Positions 17,709 through 26,955 of a stretch of DNA of 63,832 nt are shown one piece after another (position 1 is the first letter of the stretch; every line of letters begins with the position of its first letter). The stretch is from positions 277,725 to 341,556 of the forward strand of contig NZ_MPOH02000009.1 of assembly GCF_001896135.2 (NCBI RefSeq), read 5' to 3'. This DNA is from Streptomyces phaeoluteigriseus. Lineage in GTDB: Bacteria > Actinomycetota > Actinomycetes > Streptomycetales > Streptomycetaceae. The translations under genes were made by a program, and so were the position numbers. The notes under the pieces were generated by a model. It did no database searches. It had not been told where the DNA came from and worked only from the letters and a program-made list of their open reading frames with translations.

Positions 17709-19202
17709 TCAGACGAGCGGCGCGGGAACGTACGGCGCGAGTTCCGCCGCCAGTTCCTCGTGCACCCGCGCCTTCAGCAGGGTGCCCTCCGCCGTGTGCT
17801 CCTCGGAGATCACCTCGCCGTCGGCATGGGCGCGCGCGACGAGCTGGCCGTGCGTGTACGGCACGAGCACCTCGACCTCGACGGACGGCCGCGGCAGCTC
17901 CGCGTCGATGAGCGCCAGCAGTTCGTCGATGCCCTGGCCGGTGCGGGCCGAGACGGCGATGGAGTACTTCTCGTTGCGCATGAGCCGCTGGAGCGTCAGC
18001 GGGTCGGCCGCGTCCGCCTTGTTGATCACGACGATCTCGGGGACACCGGTGGCGCCGACGTCCCTGATCACCTCGCGTACGGCGGCGAGCTGCTCCTCCG
18101 GGGCCGGGTGCGAGCCGTCCACCACGTGCAGGATCAGGTCGGACTCGCCGACCTCCTCCATGGTGGAGCGGAACGCCTCGACCAGGTGGTGCGGCAGGTG
18201 CCGGACGAAGCCGACGGTGTCCGCCAGCGTGTACAGCCGGCCGCTCGGGGTCTCGGCCCGGCGCACGGTCGGGTCGAGGGTCGCGAACAGGGAGTTCTCG
18301 ACCAGCACGCCCGCGCCCGTGAGGCGGTTGAGCAGCGAGGACTTTCCGGCGTTGGTGTAGCCCGCAATGGCCACGGAGGGCACCTTGTGACGCTTGCGCT
18401 CCTGGCGCTTGATCTCGCGGCCGGTCTTCATCTCCGCGATCTCCCGGCGCATCTTCGCCATCTTCTCGCGGATCCGGCGCCGGTCCGTCTCGATCTTGGT
18501 CTCACCGGGACCACGGGTGGCGAGCCCGCCGCCCTTGCCGCCGCCCATCTGGCGGGACAGCGACTGACCCCAGCCTCGCAGCCTCGGCAGCATGTACTGC
18601 ATCTGCGCGAGCGCGACCTGTGCCTTGCCCTCTCGGGACTTGGCGTGCTGGGCGAAGATGTCCAGGATCAGGGCCGTACGGTCGATGACCTTGACCTTGA
18701 CGACGTCCTCGAGGTGGATCAGCTGGCCGGGGCTCAGTTCACCGTCGCAGATGACGGTGTCCGCGCCCGTCTCGAGGACGATGTCGCGCAGCTGGTCGGC
18801 CTTGCCGGATCCGATGTAGGTGGCCGCGTCGGGCTTGTCGCGGCGCTGGATCACGCCGTCGAGCACCAGAGCGCCCGCGGTCTCCGCGAGGGCGGCCAGC
18901 TCCGCGAGGGAGTTCTCCGAGTCCTGTGCGGTCCCCGAGGTCCAGACGCCGACGAGCACGACCCGCTCCAGGCGGAGCTGCCGGTACTCGACCTCGGTGA
19001 CGTCCTCGAGTTCGGTGGAGAGGCCCGCGACGCGGCGCAGGGCCGCTCGCTCGGAACGGTCGAACTGGTCGCCGTCCCGGTCTCCGTCGGTGTCGAGGCT
19101 CCAGGCGACGTCCTCTTCCATCAGGGCATCGGCCCGAAGACCTTCGGGGTAGGCGTGCGCGAAGCGCTTGTTGTCCTGGGAAGGGGAAGAAGAGGAGGTC
19201 AT
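17709..19202 (-). CDS. hflX: GTPase HflX
   Basis: Predicted 497 aa ribosome-associated GTPase that splits or rescues stalled 70S ribosomes under stress. The N-terminal HflX domain contains the Gly-rich loop MGGGKGGGLATRGPGETKIE. The G domain follows with P-loop GYTNAGKSSL, switch/DTVGF motif (LADTVGFVRHLPHHLVEAF), the G3-type DLILHVVD segment and NKAD. About 70 N-terminal residues are a hydrophilic extension typical of actinobacterial members. It is downstream of the M1 peptidase gene on the same strand with 134 nt between, and may be read from its own promoter. Confidence 0.95.
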   Translation of the reverse strand: MTSSSSPSQDNKRFAHAYPEGLRADALMEEDVAWSLDTDGDRDGDQFDRSERAALRRVAGLSTELEDVTEVEYRQLRLERVVLVGVWTSGTAQDSENSLAELAALAETAGALVLDGVIQRRDKPDAATYIGSGKADQLRDIVLETGADTVICDGELSPGQLIHLEDVVKVKVIDRTALILDIFAQHAKSREGKAQVALAQMQYMLPRLRGWGQSLSRQMGGGKGGGLATRGPGETKIETDRRRIREKMAKMRREIAEMKTGREIKRQERKRHKVPSVAIAGYTNAGKSSLLNRLTGAGVLVENSLFATLDPTVRRAETPSGRLYTLADTVGFVRHLPHHLVEAFRSTMEEVGESDLILHVVDGSHPAPEEQLAAVREVIRDVGATGVPEIVVINKADAADPLTLQRLMRNEKYSIAVSARTGQGIDELLALIDAELPRPSVEVEVLVPYTHGQLVARAHADGEVISEEHTAEGTLLKARVHEELAAELAPYVPAPLV

Positions 19203-19336
19203 TGGGTCCTTACGTCGTTGCGGATGCCGGTTCGGCGGTCATACTGCACAACGCACGAGCACCTCGGGAGATTCCCGTGTCCCGTGCCCCGCCGACCCGA
19301 CGATGGTCGCACGGCACGGCCCGTCTCGTCATCGCC

Positions 19337-20917
19337 TTATTCGGCAGCCTTGACGGCGGGCGCGACCGGCTTCCACTCCGGGTGGCCCGGCATCGGCGGG
19401 GTCTTCTCGTCGTACAGCCAGTGCTGGAAGAAACTCCCGAGGTCACGGCCGGCGACCTTGCCGGCGAGGCGGACGAAGTCGGCCGTGCTCGCGGAGGCGT
19501 CGCGGTGGTCGGTCAGCCAGGTCCGCTCCAGCCGGTCGAAGGCCTCCTCGCCGATCTCCTCGCGCAGGGCGAACAGCACGAGGGCCGCGCCGTCGTAGAC
19601 GTTGGCGCGGAAGATGCCGATCTTCTGGCCGGGCGCGGGCGGCTTCGGGGCGCCGGGCGGGCCGCCCGCCGTGCGCCAGCGGTCGGAGGCGCCGTACGCC
19701 GCCTTCATACGCGCCTCCAGGGTGCGGTCGGCGTTCCTCTCCTGCGCGTACAGGGCCTCGTACCAGGTGGCGTGTCCTTCGTTGAGCCACAGGTCGGACC
19801 AGGTGCGCGGGCTGACGCTGTTGCCGAACCACTGGTGCGCCAGCTCGTGCACCATGATCGACTCGACGTACCACTCGGGGTAGCCGGGTTCGGTGAACAG
19901 GCCCTTCTCGAAGAGGGAGAGGGTCTGCGTCTCGAGTTCGAAGCCGGTGACGGTGTCGGCGACGAGTACACCGTAGGTCTCGAAGGGGTAGGGACCGACC
20001 TTGCTCTCCATCCAGGCGATCTGGTCGGGGGTCTTCTTCAGCCACGGTTCCAGGACCTCTCGGTCCTTGGTGGGGACGACGTCCCGCACGGGCAGTCCGT
20101 GCGGTCCCTCGCGGCGCAGGACGGCGGAACGGCCGATGGAGACCTGGGCGAGTTCGGTGGCCATCGGGTGCAGGGTGCGGTACGTCCATGTCGTCGCGCG
20201 GCCCGCCCGCTCGACGTCGGTCGGCAGGCCGTTGGCGACGGCCGTGTAGCCGTTGGGCGCGGTGACCCGGACGGTGAACATGGCCTTGTCGGAGGGGTGG
20301 TCGTTGCACGGGAACACCAGGTGGGCGGCGTCGGCCTGGTTGGCCATGGCGAGGCCGTCCGCGGTCCGCAGCCAGCCGCCGTCCCGGCCCTCGGTGCTCA
20401 CCGGATCGCTGGTGTGCCGCACGGTGACGCGCATCCAGTCACCGCGGGGCAGCGGGTCGGCCGGCGTGATCACCAGGTCCTCACCGGCGGTGGCGAAGGC
20501 GGCGGTCTCCCCGTCGACCTCGACCGACTGGACGTCGCCGTGGGCGAAGTCGAGGTTGATCCGGTCCAGGGTGGCGGTGGTCCAGCCGTCGATCGTGGTG
20601 ACCGCCTGGAGCGGCTTGGTGTTGCTTCCGGAGTACGTGAGGGCGAGGTCGTACGACGCCACGTCGTAGCCCGGGTTGCCCAGGTGCGGGAAGAGACGGT
20701 CGCCGACGCCGAGCGGGGTGGGCGGGGCGCCCGCTGCTACGAGGCAGACGGAGACGGCCGAGGCGAGCAGGGCTGAGGCGAGGCCGCGGGAGCGGGCTGT
20801 ACGGGGCCGACGGGTGCCGGCGCCGTCCCGGTGGGCCCGGGGGCGGGGGGGAGAGCAGCATGCACCACGGCTACCAGCGCGCCCCGCCCGTACGGCGCCG
20901 ACGCGCGACCGGCCCAC
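19337..20917 (-). CDS. M1 family zinc metallopeptidase, secreted
   Basis: Predicted 526 aa exported aminopeptidase-like protein. An Arg-rich N-terminus and the hydrophobic stretch LASALLASAVSVCLVAAG (about 46-63) form a signal peptide, possibly Tat-type. The zinc site is His357-Glu358-x2-His361 (HELAHQW) with Glu380 (NEGHATW) as third ligand. The exopeptidase GAMEN motif is replaced by TGFELETQT, as in a common actinobacterial subgroup. The GTG start is the only candidate in frame before the signal peptide but has no strong ribosome binding site. It follows the RelA/SpoT gene on the same strand (66 nt). Confidence 0.9.
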   Translation of the reverse strand: MGRSRVGAVRAGRAGSRGACCSPPRPRAHRDGAGTRRPRTARSRGLASALLASAVSVCLVAAGAPPTPLGVGDRLFPHLGNPGYDVASYDLALTYSGSNTKPLQAVTTIDGWTTATLDRINLDFAHGDVQSVEVDGETAAFATAGEDLVITPADPLPRGDWMRVTVRHTSDPVSTEGRDGGWLRTADGLAMANQADAAHLVFPCNDHPSDKAMFTVRVTAPNGYTAVANGLPTDVERAGRATTWTYRTLHPMATELAQVSIGRSAVLRREGPHGLPVRDVVPTKDREVLEPWLKKTPDQIAWMESKVGPYPFETYGVLVADTVTGFELETQTLSLFEKGLFTEPGYPEWYVESIMVHELAHQWFGNSVSPRTWSDLWLNEGHATWYEALYAQERNADRTLEARMKAAYGASDRWRTAGGPPGAPKPPAPGQKIGIFRANVYDGAALVLFALREEIGEEAFDRLERTWLTDHRDASASTADFVRLAGKVAGRDLGSFFQHWLYDEKTPPMPGHPEWKPVAPAVKAAE

Positions 20918-20983
20918 CCGAACGGGTTGCCCACGCGCGCGTGCGCTGACGGACGCGGCCGGAAAGGGCCCCGGAGCCGCGTC

Positions 20984-23156
20984 TCAGAAGGGTGGTGCCT
21001 GGTGGTGCGCGCGGCCCACGTCGTACACGCCGGGCACGTCGCGCATGGCGCGGATCAGGGTGGGCAGCCGGCCCGCGTCGGGGAGCTGGACGGTGTAGGT
21101 ATGGCGTACCCGCTGCTGGCTGGGCGGTTCGACGGTCGCGGAGACGATCTCGGCGCCTTCCAGGGCCATCGCCTCGGTGAGGTCGGCCAGCAGATGGGGG
21201 CGGCCGAACGATTCGGCGAAGAGGGTGACCCGGCACTCGGTGGTGTCCCCCCAGCGCACGTCGACCGCCGCGCGCCCCGCCTCCGCCATGCGCTTCACGG
21301 CGTCACATTCCACGCGGTGCACGGTCACCACTCCCCCGCGTACGGCGAAGCCGGTGACCTCGTCGGCCGGTACGGGCGTGCAGCACCCGGCGAGCCTGAC
21401 TCCGGCGTCGGGCCGGTCCACGACGGTGATCGCGGCGCCGGGGCGAGGTGCGGGAGCGTCGGGGCGGGGTGCGGGGCGTCGGGCGCGGGTCGAGGCGCGA
21501 TGCCGTCGGACGGGGGCTGGGCGGGGCCGGTGTTCGTGTCGTCGGTCCCTGGGGCCGGGCCGTCCGTGCCCGGGTGCGCCGCCAGCCAGCGTTGGATGGC
21601 GATGCGGGCGGCGGGGGTGTGGGCGTGCTCCAGCCATTCCCTGGAGGGCTCGGAGGCGGGGTCCTGGCCCATCAGGAGCTGGACGGTGTCGCCGTCCCGC
21701 AGCACGGTGCTCAGGGTCGCCAGGCGGCCGTTGACACGGGCGCCGAGGCAGGCGTGGGCGTCCTCGCCGTACTGCGCGTACGCGGCGTCCACGCAGGTGG
21801 CACCGTCGGGCAGGCCGAGGGCGCGCCGTCGGGGCGGAAGACGGTGATCTCTCGGTCCTGGGCGAGGTCCTCGCGCAGGGTGGACCAGAACGTGTCCGGG
21901 TCGGGGGCGGCCTCCTGCCAGTCGAGGAGGCGGGAGAGCCATCCGGGACGGGTGGGGTCGACGCGCTCGCCGTCGGGCGCGGTCTGCTCCTCCGGAGGGG
22001 CTGCGTACGGGTTGCCCAGCGCGACGACTCCGGCCTCGGCGACCTTGTGCATCTGGTGCGTGCGGATGAGGACTTCGGCGACCTGGCCGTCGTCACGGGC
22101 GACGGCCGTGTGCAGCGACTGGTAGAGGTTGAACTTGGGGACGGCGATGAAGTCCTTGAACTCCGAGACCACGGGCGTCATACAGGTGTGCAGCTCGCCG
22201 AGGACCGCGTAACAGTCCGCGTCCTCGTTGACGAGGACGAGGAGGCGGCCGAAGTCGGAGCCGCGCAGTCGTCCGCGTTTGCGGGCGGTGCGGTGCAGGG
22301 AGACGAAGTGGCGCGGCCGGATGAGGACTTCGGCCTGGATGTCGGCGTCGCGCAGCACCGCGCGCATCGCGTCGGCGAACTCGGCGAGGGGGTCGTCCGC
22401 GCGCGAGGCGTTCTCGACGATCAGCTCGCGCGTGTACGCGTACTCCTCCGGGTGCAGGATCGCGAAGACCAGGTCTTCCAGCTCGGTCTTGAGGGCCTGC
22501 ACGCCGAGGCGTTCGGCGAGCGGGATGAGGACGTCGCGGGTCACCTTGGCGATGCGTTCCTGTTTCTCGGGGCGCATCACGCCGAGGGTGCGCATGTTGT
22601 GCAGCCGGTCGGCGAGTTTGATCGACATCACGCGGACGTCGTTGCCCGTGGCGACGAGCATCTTGCGGAAGGTCTCGGGTTCGGCGGCGGCGCCGTAGTC
22701 GACCTTCTCCAACTTCGTGACACCGTCGACGAGATAGCGCACCTCGGCACCGAACTCGTCACCCACCTGATCGAGCGTCACATCGGTGTCCTCCACGGTG
22801 TCGTGGAGCAGCGAGGCCGTCAACGTGGTCGTCTCGGCGCCTAGTTCGGCCAGGATGAGCGTCACCGCGAGCGGGTGCGTGATGTACGGCTCGCCGCTCT
22901 TGCGCATCTGACCGCGGTGGGAGGACTCCGCGAGCACATAGGCGCGGCGCAGCGGTTCGAGGTCGGCGTCCGGATGGTGGAAGCGGTGGGACTCGACCAC
23001 GTGGCCGATGGCGTCGGGCAGCCTGCCGCGGGAGGCGGGGCCCAGCAGGGCCGCCCGGCCCAGGCGGCGCAGGTCGATCCGGGGGCGGCTGCGCCTGCGG
23101 GGCGCGGCAGGCACTACCGGGCCTGGGGTCGCGGGGTTCGTGGCCTCCGCACTCAT
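20984..23156 (-). pseudogene. RelA/SpoT homologue, (p)ppGpp hydrolase/synthetase (two frameshifts)
   Basis: Encodes a long RelA/SpoT homologue in three frames. Starting at ATG 23156 (GAGGTG upstream) are an HD hydrolase domain with LLHDTVEDT (residues 117-124), then a synthetase-like region with DCYAVLGELHTCMTPV, FKDFIAVPKFNLYQSLHT and VLIRT. The second frame has the TGS domain (LPDGATCVDAAYAQY) and a linker. The third has the conserved AGCCTPVPADEV stretch and a C-terminal ACT domain. Adding one base near 21829 and one near 21439 gives an exact 724 aa protein. By position it corresponds to what I recall as RshA of S. coelicolor. As written the product stops after the synthetase region. Confidence 0.87.
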
Positions 23157-23453
23157 GGGCACCTCCGGCTGCGTGGACCGGCGGACGGGGTGCCCCAGGG
23201 CGGACACGGCTCAGGGGGCTGGCAACAGTCCCCGTCCGGGCCGGTGCTTGATGCTACCGAGCCCATCACGCCCGACCGACCGCCTCTCGCCGAGCGTGAA
23301 ACGGATCACCCATTCGAGCGATGCTCTCGAGGTTTACGGTTTTGCGCCGTCCGAGCCAGGTCGGTCTTGATTTCGAACTCACAGCCGTGGGTCCGGCGGC
23401 ACTCCTGTGCCTGCCGGGGGGCCGATGCCTGCGATGCGCAACCGCCCCTCGTG

Positions 23454-24323
23454 TCAGCGGACGGCGTTTTCCAGCCACTCGGGATCGATCTCGCCTTCGG
23501 CGACGATCACCGCCGGGCCGGTCATCTCGATCTCGCCGTCGGGACGCTCGGTGATCACCAATCGGCCGCCGGGGACATCCACGGTGTACGTCGCCGGACT
23601 GCCGGTGACGGACGGGTCGGCGCCGTCCCGGCGGGCGGCGGCCACGGCGACGGCGCACGCGCCCGTGCCGCACGAGCGGGTCTCGCCGGAGCCGCGCTCG
23701 TGCACGCGGAGCGCGACGTGCCGCGGGCCGCGGTCGACGACGAACTCGACGTTGACCCCGTCCGGGTAGGCGGAGGCCGGGCTGACGGGCGGCGGGGCGT
23801 GCAGGTCGCCCGCGTGCGCCAGGTCGTCGACGAAGGCGACGGCGTGCGGGTTGCCCATGTTCACGTTCCGCGCGGGCCAGCTGCGCTCACCGACGCTCAC
23901 CCTGACGTCCCCTTCGGGGAGGCGCGCACTGCCCATGGCGACGGTGATGTCGCCGTCCTTGGCGAGGTGCACGCCCTTCACGCCCGCGCGCGTGGCGATC
24001 GCGAGGTCGCCCTCGGCGACGAGGCCGGCGTGCCGGAGGTAGCGGGCGAAGACCCGGACGCCGTTGCCGCACATCTCGGCGATCGAGCCGTCGCCGTTGC
24101 GATAGTCCATGAACCACTCGGCCTCGGCCGCCATGGCCTTCGCCTCGGGGTGCGCGGCGGAGCGCACGACGTGCAGCAGGCCGTCCCCGCCGATGCCCGC
24201 GCGGCGGTCGCACAGGGCGGCTACGGCTGCCGGGGGGAGGTCGACGGCGTTCTCGGGGTCCGGGACGATCACGAAGTCGTTCTCGGTGCCGTGCCCCTTG
24301 AGGAAGGCGATCCGCGTGCTCAT
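23454..24323 (-). CDS. dapF: Diaminopimelate epimerase
   Basis: Predicted 289 aa cofactor-independent racemase that converts LL- to meso-diaminopimelate for lysine and peptidoglycan synthesis. Catalytic cysteines are visible in EMCGNGVRVFARYL and in RSCGTGACAVAVA. The N-terminal KGHGTENDFVIV and the GIGGDGLL segment are family signatures. It lies on the same strand as the RelA/SpoT gene, about 300 nt downstream of the hypothetical membrane protein and miaA, in the conserved actinobacterial miaA-dapF neighbourhood. Confidence 0.96.
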   Translation of the reverse strand: MSTRIAFLKGHGTENDFVIVPDPENAVDLPPAAVAALCDRRAGIGGDGLLHVVRSAAHPEAKAMAAEAEWFMDYRNGDGSIAEMCGNGVRVFARYLRHAGLVAEGDLAIATRAGVKGVHLAKDGDITVAMGSARLPEGDVRVSVGERSWPARNVNMGNPHAVAFVDDLAHAGDLHAPPPVSPASAYPDGVNVEFVVDRGPRHVALRVHERGSGETRSCGTGACAVAVAAARRDGADPSVTGSPATYTVDVPGGRLVITERPDGEIEMTGPAVIVAEGEIDPEWLENAVR

Positions 24324-24394
24324 CCCTCGATCGTACGGGGTGGGTACGACAGTCCCGTCCGGAGGCGACGTGGGACAGGGGACGCGCGCAGGGC

Positions 24395-25018
24395 CTAACG
24401 GAGCCGCGCGACCCGCCAGACGGCGAGGACCACGACCGCGGCGACCAGCACGACGTAGGCGAGGACGACCCGCCAGTCGGGGCGGCGGCCGGAGCCGCGC
24501 TGGGGCAGGCCGGGCCAGGTGTGTCCGACGCGGCGGGCGGCCATCATGCCCCAGCCCGCCGCGCAGGAGCAGATCAGCAGGCCCAGCATGGCGATCACGG
24601 CCCCGCTGTCGCCGAAGTCGAAGGCGAGCGGGAAGGCGAACATCAGGGAGCCCGTCGCGGCCAGGGCGACGATCGGGGCGAGCTGCCAGATCCGCAGCCG
24701 GCGCTGGGGGCGCAGCTCGACCTCGACCTCCGGGCCGCCGGCGAACATCTCCTCCGGCTCGGGCCCGTCGGCGGTCACGCCTTCCTCGACGTCGTCCGTG
24801 TCCTCGATGCCGTCCGGGCCGTCGATGCCGTTCGAGGCGTCGACTTCGTCGGAGGCGTCGACGTCGTTCGAGGCGTCGAAGTCGTCCGGTCCGTCGGAAC
24901 CCGGACGGCCTTCCACGGGCTCCGGTTCACCCCGCTCGGGGGTGACGTGCTCGGTGCCTTGTGCGGTGTCGCGAGGGCTGGCCTCCATCGCCACGCGCCC
25001 TCCCAACTCGGACTCCAC
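24395..25018 (-). CDS. Hypothetical membrane protein with acidic repeat N-terminus
   Basis: Predicted 207 aa protein of unknown function. The first about 105 residues are strongly acidic and repetitive (DASNDVD, DASDEVD, ASNGIDG, DDVEEG-type units, encoded by near-identical 15-21 nt DNA repeats around 24820-24900). Three hydrophobic helices follow (about IWQLAPIVALAATGSLMFAF, AVIAMLGLLICSCAAGWGMM and WRVVLAYVVLVAAVVVLAVW) with a short basic tail. The acidic part is probably cytoplasmic. It lies between miaA and dapF on the same strand, likely in one transcription unit. Confidence 0.75.
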   Translation of the reverse strand: MESELGGRVAMEASPRDTAQGTEHVTPERGEPEPVEGRPGSDGPDDFDASNDVDASDEVDASNGIDGPDGIEDTDDVEEGVTADGPEPEEMFAGGPEVEVELRPQRRLRIWQLAPIVALAATGSLMFAFPLAFDFGDSGAVIAMLGLLICSCAAGWGMMAARRVGHTWPGLPQRGSGRRPDWRVVLAYVVLVAAVVVLAVWRVARLR

Positions 25019-25096
25019 TTGGTCGATCGAAGCTCGATGATGGCATGGTGCCGGAGGCCCGGATGACGGCCTGAGCGTCCCGATGCCATGACGTGA

Positions 25097-26035
25097 TCAG
25101 GCTGTGACCGGTCGTTCGACCAACGCCAGCGCGAGCTGCGGAAGTTCCGTGAGGTCCGCCGCGGCCCCACTCAGCCAGTGCACCCGCGGATCGCGCCTGA
25201 ACCACGAATCCTGACGGCGCGCGAAGCGTTTCGTGGCACGGACGGTCTCCGTGCGCGCCTCCTCGTCGGTGCACTCACCGGCCAGCGCGGCGAGGACCTG
25301 CTGGTAGCCGAGCGCCCGGGAGGCCGTACGCCCCTCGCGCAGGCCTTGCGCCTCCAGCGCGCGCACCTCGTCCACGAGCCCCGCGTCCCACATCCGGTCG
25401 ACGCGGCGGGCGATGCGCTCGTCGAGTTCGGGGCGGGCCACGTCGACGCCGATCTGGACCGTGTCGTAGACGGAGTCGTGCCCCGGCAGATTGGCCGTGA
25501 AGGGCTTCCCGGTGATCTCGATCACTTCGAGGGCGCGGACGATGCGGCGGCCGTTGCTCGGCAGGATCGCCTGCGCCGCCTCGGGGTCCGCGGCGGCCAG
25601 GCGGGCGTGCAGCGCGCCCGAGCCGCGCAGTGTCAGCTCGTCCTCCAGCCGGGCCCGGACCTCGGGGTCGGTGCCGGGGAACTCCAGGTTGTCGACGGCG
25701 CCGCGGACGTACAGCCCTGAGCCGCCGACGAGGACCGGCCAGCGACCCTCGGCGAGCAGGGCGTCGATGCGGGCGCGGGCCAGCCGCTGGTACTCGGCGA
25801 CCGAGGCGGTGACGGTGATGTCCCAGATGTCGAGGAGGTGGTGCGGGACTCCGCCGCGTTCCTCGGGCGTCAGCTTGGCGGTGCCGATGTCCATCCCACA
25901 GTAGAGCTGCATGGAGTCGGCGTTGACGACCTCGCCGCCGAGCCGTTGGGCCAGAAAAACGCCCAGATCGGACTTTCCGGCCGCGGTCGGTCCGACGACG
26001 GCGATGACGCGGGGGGCGGGGGGTGCGCTGCTCAC
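25097..26035 (-). CDS. miaA: tRNA dimethylallyltransferase
   Basis: Predicted 312 aa enzyme that adds a dimethylallyl group to A37 of tRNAs reading UNN codons. The GTG start at 26035 gives MSSAPPAPRVIAVVGPTAAGKS, which contains the P-loop. DSMQLYCGMDIGTAK is the substrate-binding motif. The central GGSGLYVRGAVDNL and C-terminal RFARRQDSWFRRDPRV are also family marks. Its product is the substrate of MiaB, encoded 1.7 kb away on the same strand. Isopentenylation of A37 is known to matter for reading of UUA leucine codons in streptomycete development. Confidence 0.96.
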   Translation of the reverse strand: MSSAPPAPRVIAVVGPTAAGKSDLGVFLAQRLGGEVVNADSMQLYCGMDIGTAKLTPEERGGVPHHLLDIWDITVTASVAEYQRLARARIDALLAEGRWPVLVGGSGLYVRGAVDNLEFPGTDPEVRARLEDELTLRGSGALHARLAAADPEAAQAILPSNGRRIVRALEVIEITGKPFTANLPGHDSVYDTVQIGVDVARPELDERIARRVDRMWDAGLVDEVRALEAQGLREGRTASRALGYQQVLAALAGECTDEEARTETVRATKRFARRQDSWFRRDPRVHWLSGAAADLTELPQLALALVERPVTA

Positions 26036-26217
26036 CGGACCAGTCTCCCAAACGTCACACCGTGCCCTCGAACGAGTTAGGTGACGGGACTCGCCCCCGG
26101 TCGTTGCCCGTTGCGAGACTTCCGTCGCCCGTTCACGGGGCGGCGCGTCCCGGTGACGCAAACGGACGCACCGGGCTACGCGGGATTTCGCCCGCACGAG
26201 TACCGTATGGAGTGAAT

Positions 26218-26487
26218 ATGGGCGTTATGGCACGGCTTTTCCGTAGGTCGAAGGCCGCACAGCAAGCGGCCACGGACGAGACGGTCACGGAGGAGACGGT
26301 CACGGAGGAGACGGTTACGCAGGACGCGGCCGTGCGGGAGACGACGGCCACCACCGGGACATCGACCGGTTCGCCCGAGGGCGGCACCGGGGCGGAGGAA
26401 TCCGCCGAGGACGGTGTCGGTATCCCGCGGCAGCAGTCGTCCGGGGAGACCGTCGAGAGTGAGGCCGGCAAGAGCGCCCGCACCTGA
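26218..26487 (+). CDS. Small acidic protein, often labelled gliding motility protein
   Basis: Predicted 89 aa protein (MGVMARLFRRSKAAQQA...). A basic amphipathic start is followed by a low-complexity acidic/Thr-rich region with three 5-residue repeats (ETVTE, from 15-nt direct repeats at 26278-26322) and a conserved-looking tail (GIPRQQSSGETVESEAG). It has GGAG just upstream. A GTG two codons earlier is an alternative start. It is 24 nt upstream of the antitoxin-like gene and probably co-transcribed with it. The gliding label is only a database habit, and the function is unknown. Confidence 0.65.
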   Translation: MGVMARLFRRSKAAQQAATDETVTEETVTEETVTQDAAVRETTATTGTSTGSPEGGTGAEESAEDGVGIPRQQSSGETVESEAGKSART

Positions 26488-26511
26488 CGGACCCGCTAGG
26501 GAAGGTGACCC

Positions 26512-26781
26512 ATGGGTCTCTTGAACAACCTGAAGGCCAAGCTCAGCCCTGCCAAGGACAAGGTCTCCGGCCTCGCGCAACAGCACGGGGACAAGATCCA
26601 GCACGGGATCGACAAGGCCGCCCACGTCGTCGACGAGAGGACGAAGGGCAAGTACTCGGACAAGATCGAATCGGGCACCGGCAAGGCCAAGGGCGCGGTC
26701 GACCGACTCGCGCACAAGGACGAGCCGGGGGCGGCCGGCGACACGTTCACGCCCCCGAGCACGCCTCCGCCGACGTCCTGA
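26512..26781 (+). CDS. MT0933-family antitoxin-like protein
   Basis: Predicted 89 aa, Lys/Asp/His-rich helical protein (MGLLNNLKAKLSPAKDKVS...). A repeated K-I-x-x-G-I-D-K-A/G-x-G-K-A-K pattern is typical of the actinobacterial MT0933/Rv0909-like antitoxin family. The C-terminal 20 residues are Pro/Thr-rich. No toxin gene is evident: the only neighbour in the operon is the small acidic protein upstream. A GGGAAGG ribosome binding site precedes the ATG. Function as an antitoxin is by family name only. Confidence 0.7.
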   Translation: MGLLNNLKAKLSPAKDKVSGLAQQHGDKIQHGIDKAAHVVDERTKGKYSDKIESGTGKAKGAVDRLAHKDEPGAAGDTFTPPSTPPPTS

Positions 26782-26855
26782 GCGACGACAGGCAACGGCG
26801 GCCCGAGCGACGACGGGCAGCCGCGGCCTGAGCCACGGCGGGCAACCGCGGGATC

Positions 26856-26905
26856 GAACGACGGACGGCCACCGGGCGCGAAACGCCCGCGGCCGTCCGC
26901 CGTTC
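26856..26905. terminator. Strong bidirectional hairpin terminator
   Basis: Fifteen-base outer arms (26856-26870 and 26891-26905, one wobble) are stacked on a 5-bp inner stem (GGGCG/CGCCC) with a CGAAA loop. It lies between the convergent antitoxin and LigB-like genes. Just upstream (about 26779-26852) are three degenerate copies of a unit of about 24 nt, GAGCGACGACGGGCAACCGCGG-like. Confidence 0.8.
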
Positions 26906-26955
26906 CGTTCCCGGACGTTCTTCCGGACCATCCCGGAAGCCCTTCCGGTCCAGGA

